Shown: positions 15,631 through 24,968, counted from the stretch's first letter. The stretch: DNA of 64,000 bases from Qipengyuania marincola (GCF_029688625.1 NZ_JARULC010000002.1:620001-684000); one strand, 5' to 3'. Made by a program: numbers and translations. Notes: a model not told the origin generated them from the sequence alone.

Positions 15631-16168
15631 TCTCGCCCTGCGGCACCGGCGGCAGTCCGAGTTGCTCGGCCCGCGCCTGCGAAGCGGCCTGCGGCGTCGC
15701 GGCATCGCGACCCAGCGGCGGAAGCCCGCGGGCAATGCGATCGGCGTCGGAGCCGGGAGGTGCCTCGGGCAGCGCCTCCACGTCGATGAAATAGGCGGGC
15801 GGCGGGGGGCATGGGGGGACGAAACACCCCCGTGCCGCGACAACCCCGTGATCCGGAATGCCGAAAACGTCGGGTGAACGCGGGTCACCCTTGTTCATCG
15901 TTTTCCGGGCATAGCGACGCTCTGCAGCCTCCTTGTCGTAGCCATAGCGTGCGGGATCGCCGCGCCGCCGGCACACGATGATTTCGCCGGAAATCGCGGC
16001 CGCCTCCTGCTCGGCACTGCAGTCTTCCAGAGGGCCTTCGAAATCTGCCTGATCGATGAGAATGTCGATCCGTTCTGGCGGCGTGCCTTGCTGAGGCTCC
16101 AGCGCCTCCTGCGCGGCGAGCGGGCTGGCGAAGGCGACAAGCGCGACGGAGATGAGGATCAGTCTCAT
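15584..16168 (-). CDS. secreted protein, tandem paralog B
   Basis: 194 residues with a signal peptide (MRLILISVALVAFASPLAA). The mature part is Pro- and acid-rich with two Cys-containing motifs (GEIIVCRRR and RGCFVPPCPPPP), the sequence RKTMNKGDPRSPD and LPEAPPGSDADRIARG. The last two motifs recur in the gene immediately upstream on this strand, so the pair arose by duplication. The start overlaps the upstream stop by 4 nt (ATGA). The 3' end runs 47 nt into the 3' end of hom on the opposite strand. No known domain is recognised. Confidence 0.65.
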   Translation of the reverse strand: MRLILISVALVAFASPLAAQEALEPQQGTPPERIDILIDQADFEGPLEDCSAEQEAAAISGEIIVCRRRGDPARYGYDKEAAERRYARKTMNKGDPRSPDVFGIPDHGVVAARGCFVPPCPPPPAYFIDVEALPEAPPGSDADRIARGLPPLGRDAATPQAASQARAEQLGLPPVPQGEINPSESASPGDEPQG

Positions 16169-16596
16169 CGAGGCTGTTCTCCCCGCGCAATCCGATCGGC
16201 GGCGGACCCTGGAGGCGCCTCGGGCAGGGCCGCAAGATCAACGATCACCGCGGGCCCAGGCGGCCCGCCGAACTCAGGGCAGTAAGTCAGCAGGTTGGGA
16301 ACACAGGGCGGAGCTGCAAAATCGGGAGCCAGGCCAAGGCCCTTGTTCATGGTGCGCTCGGCAAATTGCCGTAAGCCATCACCGTCCGGATCGAGCCGGT
16401 GCCGGTCATGATCGGCACGGTCGCCGCACACCACGATCTCTCCGGATATAATCGCCGCATCCTGTCGACGCTGGCAGTCGCGCTCATGGTCCTTCGATAA
16501 AGGTCCGATCAGCGCTCGACTGGTTTCCTGAGCAGCCAGCTCCGCCGGAATTGCCCATAGAGCCACCGGCGCTGCGAGAAACAGTCGGCTCGACAA
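16165..16596 (-). CDS. secreted protein, tandem paralog A
   Basis: 143 residues. The start is a TTG at 16596 supported by AGGGAG 7 nt upstream and by an in-frame stop just before it; it opens a signal peptide ending near ELAAQ. The mature protein shares with its downstream neighbour the motifs ISGEIVVCG, RTMNKG and LPEAPPGSAADRIARG. Four Cys are present in the mature form. Function unknown; small secreted proteins with these motifs look family-specific to sphingomonads, but I cannot verify this here. Coupled by a 4-nt overlap to paralog B. Confidence 0.6.
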   Translation of the reverse strand: MSSRLFLAAPVALWAIPAELAAQETSRALIGPLSKDHERDCQRRQDAAIISGEIVVCGDRADHDRHRLDPDGDGLRQFAERTMNKGLGLAPDFAAPPCVPNLLTYCPEFGGPPGPAVIVDLAALPEAPPGSAADRIARGEQPR

Positions 16597-16694
16597 TCAC
16601 TCGCTCCCTGTTTACCGGACTTTCGCGCATACCTATGCAAGCACTCAGGCCCGCGTGCCCACCGGCTGATAGCTGCCAAAGGACTGAACCTCAT

Positions 16695-17684
16695 ATGAAC
16701 TCCCATTCCGTCACCCAGCCTGAAGACAATCCGCTTGACCGGGTCCTGGTCCTCGAAATGGTCCGCGTGACCGAGGCTGCGGCGATCGCGGCGTCAAAGC
16801 TGATCGGGCGTGGCGACGAGAAAGCGGCCGATGCCGCCGCGGTCGAGGCAATGCGTAAGACCTTCGACACGCTCTACATGGATGGCACCGTCGTCATCGG
16901 CGAAGGCGAGCGCGACGAGGCACCGATGCTCTATATCGGCGAGAAGGTTGGCGGCGCGCCCGGTAAGGGTCCGAAGATCGACATTGCGCTCGATCCGCTC
17001 GAGGGCACGACCATTACCGCAAAGGCCGGTCCGAACGCGCTTGCTGTTCTGGCAGCAGCGGAAGAGGGCTGCCTGCTCAACGCGCCCGACGTCTACATGG
17101 ACAAGCTGGCGGTCGGGCCCGGCTATCCCGATGGCATCATCGACCTCGCCAAGTCGCCGACCGAGAATGTCGAGGCAGTGGCGAAGGCCAAGGGCGTGAA
17201 ACCTTCCGACATCATCGTCTGCGTGCTCGACCGACCGCGCCATGCCGACCTGATCGCCGAGCTTCGCGACATCGGTTGCGGCGTCGTGCTGATCGGCGAC
17301 GGCGACGTTGCGGGCGTGATCGCGACGACCGACGAGGACACGACGATCGACATGTACATGGGCCAGGGCGGCGCACCCGAAGGCGTTCTCGCCGCGGCGG
17401 CTCTGCGCTGCGTGGGAGGCCAGTTCAACGGCCGCCTCGTCTTTCGCAACGATGACGAGAAAGCCCGTGCGCGCAAATGGGGGATCGAGGACCTCGACCG
17501 AATCTACACGCGCGATGATCTGGTGAAGGGCGACTGCATCTTCGCTGCGACCGGCGTGACCTCCGGCTCGCTGCTCGAAGGCGTCAAATATCTTCGCGGC
17601 GGCCGGATGACGACCGAAAGCGTGGTGATGCGCGCAAGCTCGGGCACCATCCGTTGGGTGAAGGGCGAGCATAGAAGCAGGTGA
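16695..17684 (+). CDS. glpX: class II fructose-1,6-bisphosphatase
   Basis: 329 residues of the GlpX family, hydrolysing fructose 1,6-bisphosphate in gluconeogenesis. Metal and phosphate-binding motifs are present: GEGERDEAPML (69-79) and DPLEGT (100-105), plus the C-terminal VVMRASSGT signature. The ATG at 16695 is preferred to the longer frame from 16551 because homology begins after it; AAAGGA lies 11 nt upstream. The gene is divergent from the secreted-protein pair. Confidence 0.94.
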   Translation: MNSHSVTQPEDNPLDRVLVLEMVRVTEAAAIAASKLIGRGDEKAADAAAVEAMRKTFDTLYMDGTVVIGEGERDEAPMLYIGEKVGGAPGKGPKIDIALDPLEGTTITAKAGPNALAVLAAAEEGCLLNAPDVYMDKLAVGPGYPDGIIDLAKSPTENVEAVAKAKGVKPSDIIVCVLDRPRHADLIAELRDIGCGVVLIGDGDVAGVIATTDEDTTIDMYMGQGGAPEGVLAAAALRCVGGQFNGRLVFRNDDEKARARKWGIEDLDRIYTRDDLVKGDCIFAATGVTSGSLLEGVKYLRGGRMTTESVVMRASSGTIRWVKGEHRSR

Positions 17685-17867
17685 TCCTTGTCGCGTGCAC
17701 CTTCGACATCGGTCGAAGGCTTGCGGCTGCTCGGAGCAGCAAGGCCAGGACGGATGTCCTGACCGCAAGCAACAAGGAAATCACCTCTTCAAAACCGTGC
17801 CTCCCATGTTGCGTTTCCATGACGCTCGGGTAGGCGGTTGCCACAGCCAGCCGACGGGGATTCGTGC

Positions 17868-18803
17868 ATGAAGATCATGGCCGCCAATTCAAACCTGCCG
17901 CTCGCCCGCGCGATTGCGGCCTATCTCGAAATGCCGCTTGTCGATGCGCAGGTGCGCCGCTTCGCCGACGAGGAAATCTTCGTCGAGATCCACGAGAACG
18001 TGCGCGGCGAAGACGTCTTCGTCGTCCAGTCGACCAGCTATCCGGCGAACGACAATCTCATGGAACTGCTGATCTGCATCGATGCGCTGAAGCGCGCCTC
18101 GGCGCGGCGGATTACAGCGGTCGTCCCCTACTTCGGCTACGCCCGACAGGACCGCAAGCCCGGCCCGCGCACACCGATATCGGCCAAGCTGGTGGCCAAC
18201 CTGATCACGGAAGCCGGTGCCGATCGCGTCCTCTCGGTCGACCTTCATGCCGGCCAGATCCAGGGCTTTTTCGATATTCCGACCGACAATCTCTATGCCG
18301 CGCCGGTCATGGCGGCCGACATCCAGGCGCGCTACGGCGATCAGGATCTCATGGTTGTCTCGCCCGACGTCGGCGGCGTGGTGCGCGCCCGCGCGCTCGC
18401 CAAGCGGCTCGACAACGCCCCGCTGGCCATCGTCGACAAGCGCCGCGATCGTCCTGGCGAAAGCGAGGTGATGAACATCATCGGCGAGGTGAAGGGCCGC
18501 CACTGCATCCTGATCGACGACATCATCGATTCGGGCGGTACGCTATGCAACGCGGCGCAGGCCCTGCTCGACCAGGGCGCGAGCTCGGTCGCGGCCTATA
18601 TCACGCACGGCGTGCTTTCGGGCGGCGCGGTGGCCCGCGTCGACGGGTCGGCGCTCAAGGAGCTGGTGATTACCGACACCATTCGCCCGACCGATGCGGC
18701 GCAGGATTCCGAGCGGATTCGTATTCTCACCATCGCCCCGCTGATCGGCGAGGCGGTCCGGCGCATCGCCGACGAAAGCTCGGTCAGCTCGTTGTTCGAC
18801 TAG
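17868..18803 (+). CDS. prs: ribose-phosphate pyrophosphokinase
   Basis: Makes PRPP from ribose 5-phosphate and ATP, feeding purine, pyrimidine, histidine and tryptophan synthesis. 311 residues, normal length. Motifs: [10 protein letters not shown] (32-41), [10 protein letters not shown] (88-97, ATP site), [13 protein letters not shown] (123-135) and the PRPP-binding loop [11 protein letters not shown]. The ATG at 17868 gives the conserved N-terminus; the ten upstream codons lack homology. Alone in its transcription unit with 180 nt of upstream space. Confidence 0.96.
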   Translation: MKIMAANSNLPLARAIAAYLEMPLVDAQVRRFADEEIFVEIHENVRGEDVFVVQSTSYPANDNLMELLICIDALKRASARRITAVVPYFGYARQDRKPGPRTPISAKLVANLITEAGADRVLSVDLHAGQIQGFFDIPTDNLYAAPVMAADIQARYGDQDLMVVSPDVGGVVRARALAKRLDNAPLAIVDKRRDRPGESEVMNIIGEVKGRHCILIDDIIDSGGTLCNAAQALLDQGASSVAAYITHGVLSGGAVARVDGSALKELVITDTIRPTDAAQDSERIRILTIAPLIGEAVRRIADESSVSSLFD

Positions 18804-18833
18804 CCGACCCCGGGACTACCTGCCGCAAGGGCG

Positions 18834-19817
18834 TCACTTCGCGCGGCCAAAGCCTTCGGGCTCTGCCACCGGGTCGCGCCAGGGCGCAACACCGCTGGCT
18901 TCGATTGCTTCCAGTTCTTCCAGCGCCTTCAGCCGCCGCCGCTGCCGCGTCTCGATCGTCATGCGGAGGAAGGGGTGGGCACCATTGACGAGTTCGCCCG
19001 GGCGGATGCCGAAGAACCGGCGGATCTCGCGAATGAGATGCGACTGGTCGAAATAGCGCAGGCGCGCCTCCGGCTCATCCTCGGGCCGCGCCACGCCGAG
19101 AAGCGTGGCGGCCATGTCGAGCGCTCGCGCGCGGCGTTGCACCAGCTTGGGGGAAATCCCGAAATCCCGTTTTATCGTGCGCTCAACTGTGCGGCACGAA
19201 ACGCCCAGAGCATCGGCGAAATCGCCGATAATGAAATCGGGCGAGGCGAGGCATTCTCGTTCGAAGCCGACAGAGATGGGATCGGGCAGCTTGCGCGAAG
19301 TGGTGGCCAGGAACCTCCGCAATTGCATCTCGACTGCCACGATCCAATCTTCGTAGGGAGCCTGCGTGGGAACCTTGCTGGTCAAGTGGCCATGGCCCAC
19401 GAGGTCTTCATGGATGACGATACGATCGGTCAGCGCCGCTTGCGACGGTCCCCCCAGTACCGGTGGGGCGCCCGTGGTGAGGTGAATCGTTACGACCTTG
19501 TAGGACCCGGTGACACTGATCGGCATGGCGCGGGTCTGAGTGCCGAAGTAAAGCGTGATGCCTTCGTCGCCGGGTACGAAAGTCTGCACTCCGTCCAGCG
19601 TCTCTGCTGTCCAGGTTCCGCCCCATAACAGGCGCATGCATGCCTGATCGCCCAGCATCCTGCAGGAAACGGTAGTGTCCGCGGCGATATCCCCTTCGGC
19701 AACGCTGATCCAATAGAACCACGGTTCGATATCTTTTGCGGGTTCGCGTGCCAGGGCCAGGGGAGCTCCATCATGCGTCGTCCCCGTTTTCGACCGTATG
19801 GGCACGTGGTGTTTCAT
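18834..19817 (-). CDS. AraC-type transcriptional regulator (pair member 2)
   Basis: 327 residues: an N-terminal half of about 200 residues with a cupin-like beta-rich sensor (SCRMLGDQACMRLLWGG ... GITLYFGTQTRAMPISV), then an AraC DNA-binding domain (about 205-285) with two helix-turn-helix units: FADALGVSCRTVERTIKRDFGISP and a second around LRYFDQSHLIREIRRFFGIRPGEL. The start at 19817 overlaps the stop of the upstream paralog by 4 nt. Ligand and targets are unknown. The two regulators share the sensor layout (YFGTQTRAMPI versus YFGPQTRIMPL) and the DNA-binding half. Confidence 0.82.
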   Translation of the reverse strand: MKHHVPIRSKTGTTHDGAPLALAREPAKDIEPWFYWISVAEGDIAADTTVSCRMLGDQACMRLLWGGTWTAETLDGVQTFVPGDEGITLYFGTQTRAMPISVTGSYKVVTIHLTTGAPPVLGGPSQAALTDRIVIHEDLVGHGHLTSKVPTQAPYEDWIVAVEMQLRRFLATTSRKLPDPISVGFERECLASPDFIIGDFADALGVSCRTVERTIKRDFGISPKLVQRRARALDMAATLLGVARPEDEPEARLRYFDQSHLIREIRRFFGIRPGELVNGAHPFLRMTIETRQRRRLKALEELEAIEASGVAPWRDPVAEPEGFGRAK

Positions 19818-20818
19818 TGTCGGGGGTGCTCGGGACCATCGGCACGCCAGGGAACATCGCTCAGCCCAAGTTCCTGCATGATGGCAAGCCGCCGCATCTG
19901 CCGGATTTCCAGGTCGATCCTGAGAAGATGTGCCTCGCAAGCGGACAGTGTTCCGGGAGACATGCCGAAATAGGTCTTTATCTGCTTGGTCATATGCGCC
20001 TGGTCGAAATAGCGCAGCCGGAATTCGGCATCTTCCTCCGGCATGGCGACACCCAGCAGCGCGGCGGCCATATCCAGTGCCCGAGCCCGCCGCAGTGCGG
20101 CTTTGGGGCTAATGCCGAAGGCGGCGAAAACGGCGCGCTCCAAGGTCCGGCGGCTGACGGCGTGCCGCTGGGCGAAGTCCTCGAGGTTGAGCGACTGGTC
20201 AGCCAGGAGGTGCCGCTCGAAATCGATTATCATCGGTGGCGGCGCCTCGGCGACCAGCGGCAGGAGCACTTGCCGCGCGACAGTCTCGAAAATGTCCAGC
20301 CATCGGTCGCGGCCGTCCTCTTCGCGGAAGTATGACCCGCGCTTTTCCTGCGGGACAGCGCCGTCGAAAGGGAGCACCCGATCGACTGCATCGGCCAGCG
20401 GAATCGCTGGTTCGGTGCCATTGGTGCCCGGCCGGAACTGCATCTGGATAAAGCGGAAGGGCCCCTCGACGCGCAGCGGCATGATCCGTGTCTGCGGCCC
20501 GAAATAGAGGATCCGACTGCTCTCGGCCGCGTCGAACGATAGCGGACCATCGTCGGTTTGAAGGTGCCATCGCCCCTTAAGCAAGACCCGGATGGCAGCA
20601 TTTTCCGAGAAGAAGGCGCAGGTCTGCGCTTCGCCGGTTGTTTCGACGACATCGGCAACTGCAAGGGAATGGACCCACGGCGCAAGATCGGGCGCGGGGC
20701 CGCGGCTGTAGGCGAGCGGCTTGCCGTCGGGCGTACGCCCGGTAAGCGATACCAGCCCCCGGTCGGCCATAGCCTCCGGTTCGCCTATCTGGCGCCTGGT
20801 CGCGGACCTGCCTGTCAC
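19814..20818 (-). CDS. AraC-type transcriptional regulator (pair member 1)
   Basis: 334 residues with the same design as its downstream partner: beta-rich sensor domain (LLKGRWHLQTDDG ... YFGPQTRIMPLRV) and a C-terminal double helix-turn-helix (FAQRHAVSRRTLERAVFAAFGISP and YFDQAHMTKQIKTYFGMSPGTL). The start is taken as GTG 20818, with GGGGAG 4 nt upstream; an in-frame ATG at 20770 is an alternative. It is divergent from the hisN-like gene with 79 nt between, so it may control that operon or itself. Confidence 0.82.
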   Translation of the reverse strand: MTGRSATRRQIGEPEAMADRGLVSLTGRTPDGKPLAYSRGPAPDLAPWVHSLAVADVVETTGEAQTCAFFSENAAIRVLLKGRWHLQTDDGPLSFDAAESSRILYFGPQTRIMPLRVEGPFRFIQMQFRPGTNGTEPAIPLADAVDRVLPFDGAVPQEKRGSYFREEDGRDRWLDIFETVARQVLLPLVAEAPPPMIIDFERHLLADQSLNLEDFAQRHAVSRRTLERAVFAAFGISPKAALRRARALDMAAALLGVAMPEEDAEFRLRYFDQAHMTKQIKTYFGMSPGTLSACEAHLLRIDLEIRQMRRLAIMQELGLSDVPWRADGPEHPRQ

Positions 20819-20897
20819 AATGCTCCCCGTTTCATTGCGACACGAAGGGTGGAGCTATTTTGCGACCCCTTCTTGACCCCGCCGATGCACATGTCAA

Positions 20898-21725
20898 ATG
20901 CGCACCATGCCGAATTCGCAGGACATCCGCCTCGCCAACCGCCTGGCAGACGCTGCCGGGGACGCCATTCGCCCATTGTTCCGGGGGGACTGGCGGGCCG
21001 AGCAGAAAGAGGATCATTCAGCCGTGACCGAAGCCGACCGTGCCGCCGAAGCGGCTATGCGGCAGCTGCTGGAGAGCGAGCGAGCGGATGACGGGATCAT
21101 CGGCGAGGAATATGGTGCCACGCGTGAGCATGCCGCCCGGCAATGGGTGCTGGATCCGATCGACGGCACGCAGAGTTTCGTCGCAGGCCGCCCGATCTTC
21201 GGCACACTGATCGCTCTGCTGCAAGACGGTTGGCCCGTGCTCGGGATAATCGATCAGCCGATCCTCGGTGAGCGCTGGGTGGGCGTGATCGGTGAGCCGA
21301 CGATGTTCAATGGCAAGCCAGTAAAGACACGAGCCTGTCGCGCATTGGAAGGCGCATCGGTCGCCACGACGAGCCCGCATGCCTTCGCCGAGGAGGATGT
21401 GGATGCCTATTTGCGCGTCGTTGCGAAGGCTTATCCCAAGCGGCCCTGGCCGGTGTATGGTGGCGATTGCTACAATTACGGCCTGCTTGCGTCGGGCCAT
21501 GTCGACATCGTGATCGAGAGCGGCCTCAAACTGCACGACTTCGCCGCTCTGGTCCCGGTGGTCGAGGGGGCGGGCGGTACCATGAGCGACTGGCAGGGCC
21601 ACCCGCTCGACGCCAATAGCGACGGCAGGGTGCTGGCGCTGGGCGAGCCGGCGCGGCTGGAGGAAGTGCTCGAAGCCATGGGTGGGATCGACAGTCAGTC
21701 TTCCCCTGAGGACCCTGGGCACTGA
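20898..21725 (+). CDS. hisN: inositol monophosphatase-family histidinol-phosphatase
   Basis: 275 residues of the inositol monophosphatase fold. Motifs are GEEYG (metal ligand), WVLDPIDGTQSFVAGRPIFG (metal binding and catalytic loop), and the C-terminal ESGLKLHDFAALVPVVEGAGG. The IDGTQSF plus GRPIFGTL pattern is typical of the HisN histidinol-phosphatase subgroup, which completes histidine synthesis in many Alphaproteobacteria. An ordinary inositol or NADP phosphatase cannot be fully excluded. The start could be ATG 20898 or ATG 20907. Followed 25 nt later by two SDR genes. Confidence 0.8.
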   Translation: MRTMPNSQDIRLANRLADAAGDAIRPLFRGDWRAEQKEDHSAVTEADRAAEAAMRQLLESERADDGIIGEEYGATREHAARQWVLDPIDGTQSFVAGRPIFGTLIALLQDGWPVLGIIDQPILGERWVGVIGEPTMFNGKPVKTRACRALEGASVATTSPHAFAEEDVDAYLRVVAKAYPKRPWPVYGGDCYNYGLLASGHVDIVIESGLKLHDFAALVPVVEGAGGTMSDWQGHPLDANSDGRVLALGEPARLEEVLEAMGGIDSQSSPEDPGH

Positions 21726-21750
21726 CCCGCGCCACGGTCGTTTGAGCGGC

Positions 21751-22509
21751 ATGAAAACCATATGCATTACCGGCGCGGGTGCGGGCATCGGGCGCGCCAC
21801 GCTGATGCACTTTCACGGTGCGGGATGGCGCGTGATCGGGCTCGACAAGGATGCCGGCGCGCTTGCCGAACTGCGCAAGGCCCTGCCGGCGGACCGGGCG
21901 CTGTTGCTCACCTGCGACGTCGGCATGGAAGGCGAAGTAAAGCGCGCCTTTGCGCGGATCGGTGAGTGGCTGGGCGATGCGCCACTCGATTGCCTCGTCA
22001 ACAACGCCGGAATTGCCGATCCCTATTGCGGACCGCTCGAAGACCTTGCGCTGGCCGACTGGCAGGCTTGGATCGATGCCAGCCTCACCGCCGCCTTCCT
22101 GTGCAGCCGCGCCTCGGTCGCCCTGCTCCGCCGCGCGGACGGCGGGGCAAGCATCGTGAATATCTCGAGCACGCGCGCGGTCATGAGCGAGCCGGAATGC
22201 TTTGCCTACGCCTCGGCCAAGGGCGGACTCGACGCGCTGACCCATGCCATGGCGGTCACGCTCGGACCGGACATTCGCGTCAATGCTATCCGCCCGGGCT
22301 GGATCGAGACCGGGCCGTGGCAGAAGACGGGCGAGCAGCACGAGCCGGACCATCGTCCGATCGATCGCCGGCAACACCCGGCGGGCCGTGTTGGCACACC
22401 GCAAGACATAGCGGAGGCGGTCGAGTACCTCCATCGCGCCGGCTTCGTCACCGGCCAGCACCTCAGCGTCGATGGTGGCATGACCCGCAAGATGATCTAC
22501 GAAGATTGA
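21751..22509 (+). CDS. short-chain dehydrogenase/reductase
   Basis: 252 residues. Cofactor loop TGAGAGIGRA (about residues 6-15), acidic LDKDAG after strand 2 (NAD preference likely), LVNNAGI, catalytic Ser in ISSTRA and the YASAK catalytic Tyr/Lys. The C-terminus VDGGMTRKMIYED is characteristic of SDRs acting on small hydroxy compounds. The ATG at 21751 is the first that gives the TGxxxGxG start. Only 1 nt separates its stop from the next SDR gene. Substrate unknown. Confidence 0.85.
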   Translation: MKTICITGAGAGIGRATLMHFHGAGWRVIGLDKDAGALAELRKALPADRALLLTCDVGMEGEVKRAFARIGEWLGDAPLDCLVNNAGIADPYCGPLEDLALADWQAWIDASLTAAFLCSRASVALLRRADGGASIVNISSTRAVMSEPECFAYASAKGGLDALTHAMAVTLGPDIRVNAIRPGWIETGPWQKTGEQHEPDHRPIDRRQHPAGRVGTPQDIAEAVEYLHRAGFVTGQHLSVDGGMTRKMIYED

Positions 22510-22510
22510 C

Positions 22511-23263
22511 ATGGACCTGGGGGGCAGACTTCGCGGCCGGGTGGCCCTGGTGACAGGCGCAGCGCGCGGTATGGGGCTGGAGATCGCGCGGCGCCTGGCG
22601 GCCGAGGGTGCCATCGTCTGGCTCGGGGGGCGGAACCGGGCTGCGCTTACCGAGGCGGCTTCCTCGATCGAGGGCGATGCGCGGCAGCTCGCTTTCGACA
22701 TCACTGACGAGGAGGCTTGCATCGCCGCGCTCGAGCGGATCGAACGCGCCACCGGTTTCGACATCCTCGTCAACAATGCCGGCGAGCGCGACCGGCGCAG
22801 CTACGCGGAAATCGAGCGGGCCGACATGGAACGGTTGCTGCGGACGAATCTCGTCGCGCCTTTCGACCTTGCGCGCAGGGCCGTGCCGCTGATCCGGGCC
22901 CGCGGGCACGGAAGGATCGTCAATGTCACCTCGATCGCCAGCGAGATCGCGAGGGGCGACGCGTCCTATACCGCGAGCAAGGCGGGACTCGACGGCGTGA
23001 CCCGCTCGCTGGCGGCGGAACTCGGGCCGGAAGGCATCACGGTCAATGCGGTAGCGCCTGGCTTCGTGCTGACCGAGGCAAATGCGGAGTGGTTCGAGGG
23101 ATCGAGCGACATCGCCGATCACCTTGCGCGCCGAACTTCGCTCGGGCGATGGGCCAGGCCGGACGAGATCGCCGGTGCCGTCGCATTCCTCGTTTCGGAC
23201 GACGGATCTTATGTCACGGGTCACACTCTGATCGTGGACGGGGGCTACGTCACCCATTTCTGA
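22511..23263 (+). CDS. short-chain dehydrogenase/reductase
   Basis: 250 residues, classical SDR: TGAARGMG (cofactor loop), LGGRN (Arg after strand 2 suggests NADP), LVNNAGE, TSIAS with catalytic Ser, YTASKAG with catalytic Tyr/Lys, and the end VDGGYVTHF. Similar to gluconate 5-dehydrogenase or 3-oxoacyl reductase types; sequence does not decide. It forms a two-gene set with the preceding SDR (1 nt apart) and possibly with the hisN-like gene. Confidence 0.85.
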   Translation: MDLGGRLRGRVALVTGAARGMGLEIARRLAAEGAIVWLGGRNRAALTEAASSIEGDARQLAFDITDEEACIAALERIERATGFDILVNNAGERDRRSYAEIERADMERLLRTNLVAPFDLARRAVPLIRARGHGRIVNVTSIASEIARGDASYTASKAGLDGVTRSLAAELGPEGITVNAVAPGFVLTEANAEWFEGSSDIADHLARRTSLGRWARPDEIAGAVAFLVSDDGSYVTGHTLIVDGGYVTHF

Positions 23264-23386
23264 CGGCGCTTGCATTTCGGCGCAGAATCGCTAGATGCGC
23301 GGCCTTCACCGACACGTGAATCACCGCCGGTCTGGCCGAAAGGGCTGCCAGGGCTGGTCGGACGTGTCTCTGCAAAGGAGATGAAA

Positions 23387-23590
23387 ATGCCCAAGCTTAA
23401 GACCAAGAGCGGTGTGAAGAAGCGCTTCAAGATCACCGCGACCGGCAAGGTCAAGCATGGTGTCGCCGGCAAGCGTCACCGCCTGATCAGCCACAATGCG
23501 AAGTACATCCGCCAGAACCGCGGCACCACCGTCCTGTCCGAAAACGACTGGAAAGCGGTGAAGAAGTGGGCCCCCTACGGCCTCGACTGA
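23387..23590 (+). CDS. rpmI: 50S ribosomal protein L35
   Basis: 67 residues, Lys/Arg-rich, with the family start [16 protein letters not shown] and the KRHRLISHN segment. The ATG at 23387 has AAAGGAG 6 nt upstream; an ATG two codons earlier directly follows that site and is rejected. Followed 30 nt later by rplT. infC, often upstream in other bacteria, is absent here. Confidence 0.97.
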   Translation: MPKLKTKSGVKKRFKITATGKVKHGVAGKRHRLISHNAKYIRQNRGTTVLSENDWKAVKKWAPYGLD

Positions 23591-23620
23591 GCCCGTCTGC
23601 GTTTTTAGGAGTACAACAGC

Positions 23621-23980
23621 ATGCCACGTATTAAGCGCGGGGTTACTACCCGCACCAAGCACAAGCGGCTTCTGGACCAGGCCAAGGGCTATCGCGGTCG
23701 CCGCAAGAACACCATTCGCGTCGCGCGTCAGGCCGTCGAAAAGGCTGGCCAGTATGCCTATCGCGACCGCAAGGTTAAGAAGCGCAGCTTCCGCGCCCTG
23801 TGGATCCAGCGCATCAACGCCGCGGTCCGCGCCGAAGGCCTGACCTATTCGCAGTTCATGCACGGCACCAAGCTGGCCGGCATCGAGCTCGACCGGAAGG
23901 TCATGGCCGATCTCGCCATGAACGAAGGCGCTGCCTTCAAGGCGATCATCGAACAGGCCAAGAAAGCACTGCCGGCGTAA
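23621..23980 (+). CDS. rplT: 50S ribosomal protein L20
   Basis: 119 residues with the canonical start [17 protein letters not shown] and GYRGRRKNT, needed for early 50S assembly. A good AGGAG ribosome site precedes the ATG. In E. coli L20 represses rpmI-rplT translation; I could not identify the corresponding leader here. A terminator follows at 24009. Confidence 0.98.
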   Translation: MPRIKRGVTTRTKHKRLLDQAKGYRGRRKNTIRVARQAVEKAGQYAYRDRKVKKRSFRALWIQRINAAVRAEGLTYSQFMHGTKLAGIELDRKVMADLAMNEGAAFKAIIEQAKKALPA

Positions 23981-24008
23981 ACCCGCCGGTAAAGCTGAAA
24001 TTCTATGA

Positions 24009-24037
24009 AAAGGGCGTCCGCACCGGGCGCCCTTTTT
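24009..24037 (+). terminator. intrinsic terminator after rpmI-rplT
   Basis: An 8-bp stem AAAGGGCG/CGCCCTTT (24009-24016 with 24028-24035) with an inner CCG/CGG extension, followed by a T-run to 24037. It ends the L35-L20 operon and isolates it from the regulator gene downstream. Confidence 0.88.
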
Positions 24038-24098
24038 GCATGGGCCTTTGGCCATCGGGCCAAGCCACGGTAGGATAGTGGCCTTGGGGGAGAGTCGC

Positions 24099-24968
24099 GT
24101 GTCTGGCGAATGCCACATCGAAGTACGCTTTTTCGCGCCTCCGGCGGATATCGCGCCCTGCTTCACGATGATCTATCACATGACGGTCGATGTGCCGGCG
24201 GGCGAGACGGTCACCGATTGCCTGGTGCCCGAATGGGCCAACATGCGCTTCTTTTCCGACCAAGGCGACCTCGCCGGCAGCCTCCGGCCCAATGCGGCAG
24301 GTGCGCAGCGCTTCCAGGCGACCGGGCCGAGCGCGCAGCCGACCCCGTTCGAGATCGGCCGCGCCCGCATGTGGGGGCTGGCGCTCAGTCCAATCGGCTG
24401 GGCGCGCTTCATCGGTCGGCGCGCCGCGGATTACGTGAATGTCGCGAGCGATGGCGAGGAAGAGGCAGCCTTCGCGCCCTTCGTGCCACTGTGCGACATT
24501 TTCTGCGCCGGTGCTGCCAATCCCGACGCACAGCTTGCCAAAGCGATGCAGCTACTCCGCGACACCACCAGCATGCCCCGCGATGCCGCGCGCATCGCCG
24601 CAGTGCACGACGCGATGGGCGATGCCTTCCTGACCAAGGTCGAGGATTTCGCCGCGCGCGTGCGCATGTCGAAGCGCACGCTGGAGCGAATCTGCCGCCA
24701 GCATTTCGGTTTCAGTCCGCGCGTTCTGCTGCGCCGCCAGCGTCTCGTTCGCGTGCTGACGGCCTATATGATCGAACAGCGCAGATGGACCTCGGTCATG
24801 GACCTGCACTATCACGATCAGGCTCATTTCGTACGCGAATTCAAACACTTCATGGACATGAGCCCGAGCGAATACGCCGCGATGCCACATCCGGTCATGA
24901 GCGCATTTCTGGCGGAAAGGCAGCGCGTGTGGGGATTGCCTGTCCGAAAACGGGACAATATCGCCTAG
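24099..24968 (+). CDS. AraC-type transcriptional regulator (cluster of three, first)
   Basis: 289 residues. A start at GTG 24099 is chosen because GGGGGAG lies 5 nt upstream; longer readings begin inside the terminator. The N-terminal 180 residues (IEVRFFAPPADIAPCF, PEWANMRFF, GLALSPIGWARF) match those of the next two genes. The C-terminal AraC domain has MSKRTLERICRQHFGFSP as first helix-turn-helix and HDQAHFVREFKHFMDMSPSEY as second. Inducer and targets are unknown. About 100 nt downstream is the next paralog in the same orientation. Confidence 0.8.
   Translation: MSGECHIEVRFFAPPADIAPCFTMIYHMTVDVPAGETVTDCLVPEWANMRFFSDQGDLAGSLRPNAAGAQRFQATGPSAQPTPFEIGRARMWGLALSPIGWARFIGRRAADYVNVASDGEEEAAFAPFVPLCDIFCAGAANPDAQLAKAMQLLRDTTSMPRDAARIAAVHDAMGDAFLTKVEDFAARVRMSKRTLERICRQHFGFSPRVLLRRQRLVRVLTAYMIEQRRWTSVMDLHYHDQAHFVREFKHFMDMSPSEYAAMPHPVMSAFLAERQRVWGLPVRKRDNIA

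Noticed and set aside
16551..16694. Extra 48 codons before the glpX homology
   Set aside because: They carry no GlpX similarity and lie over the signal peptide of the divergent secreted protein; the ATG at 16695 gives the family N-terminus.
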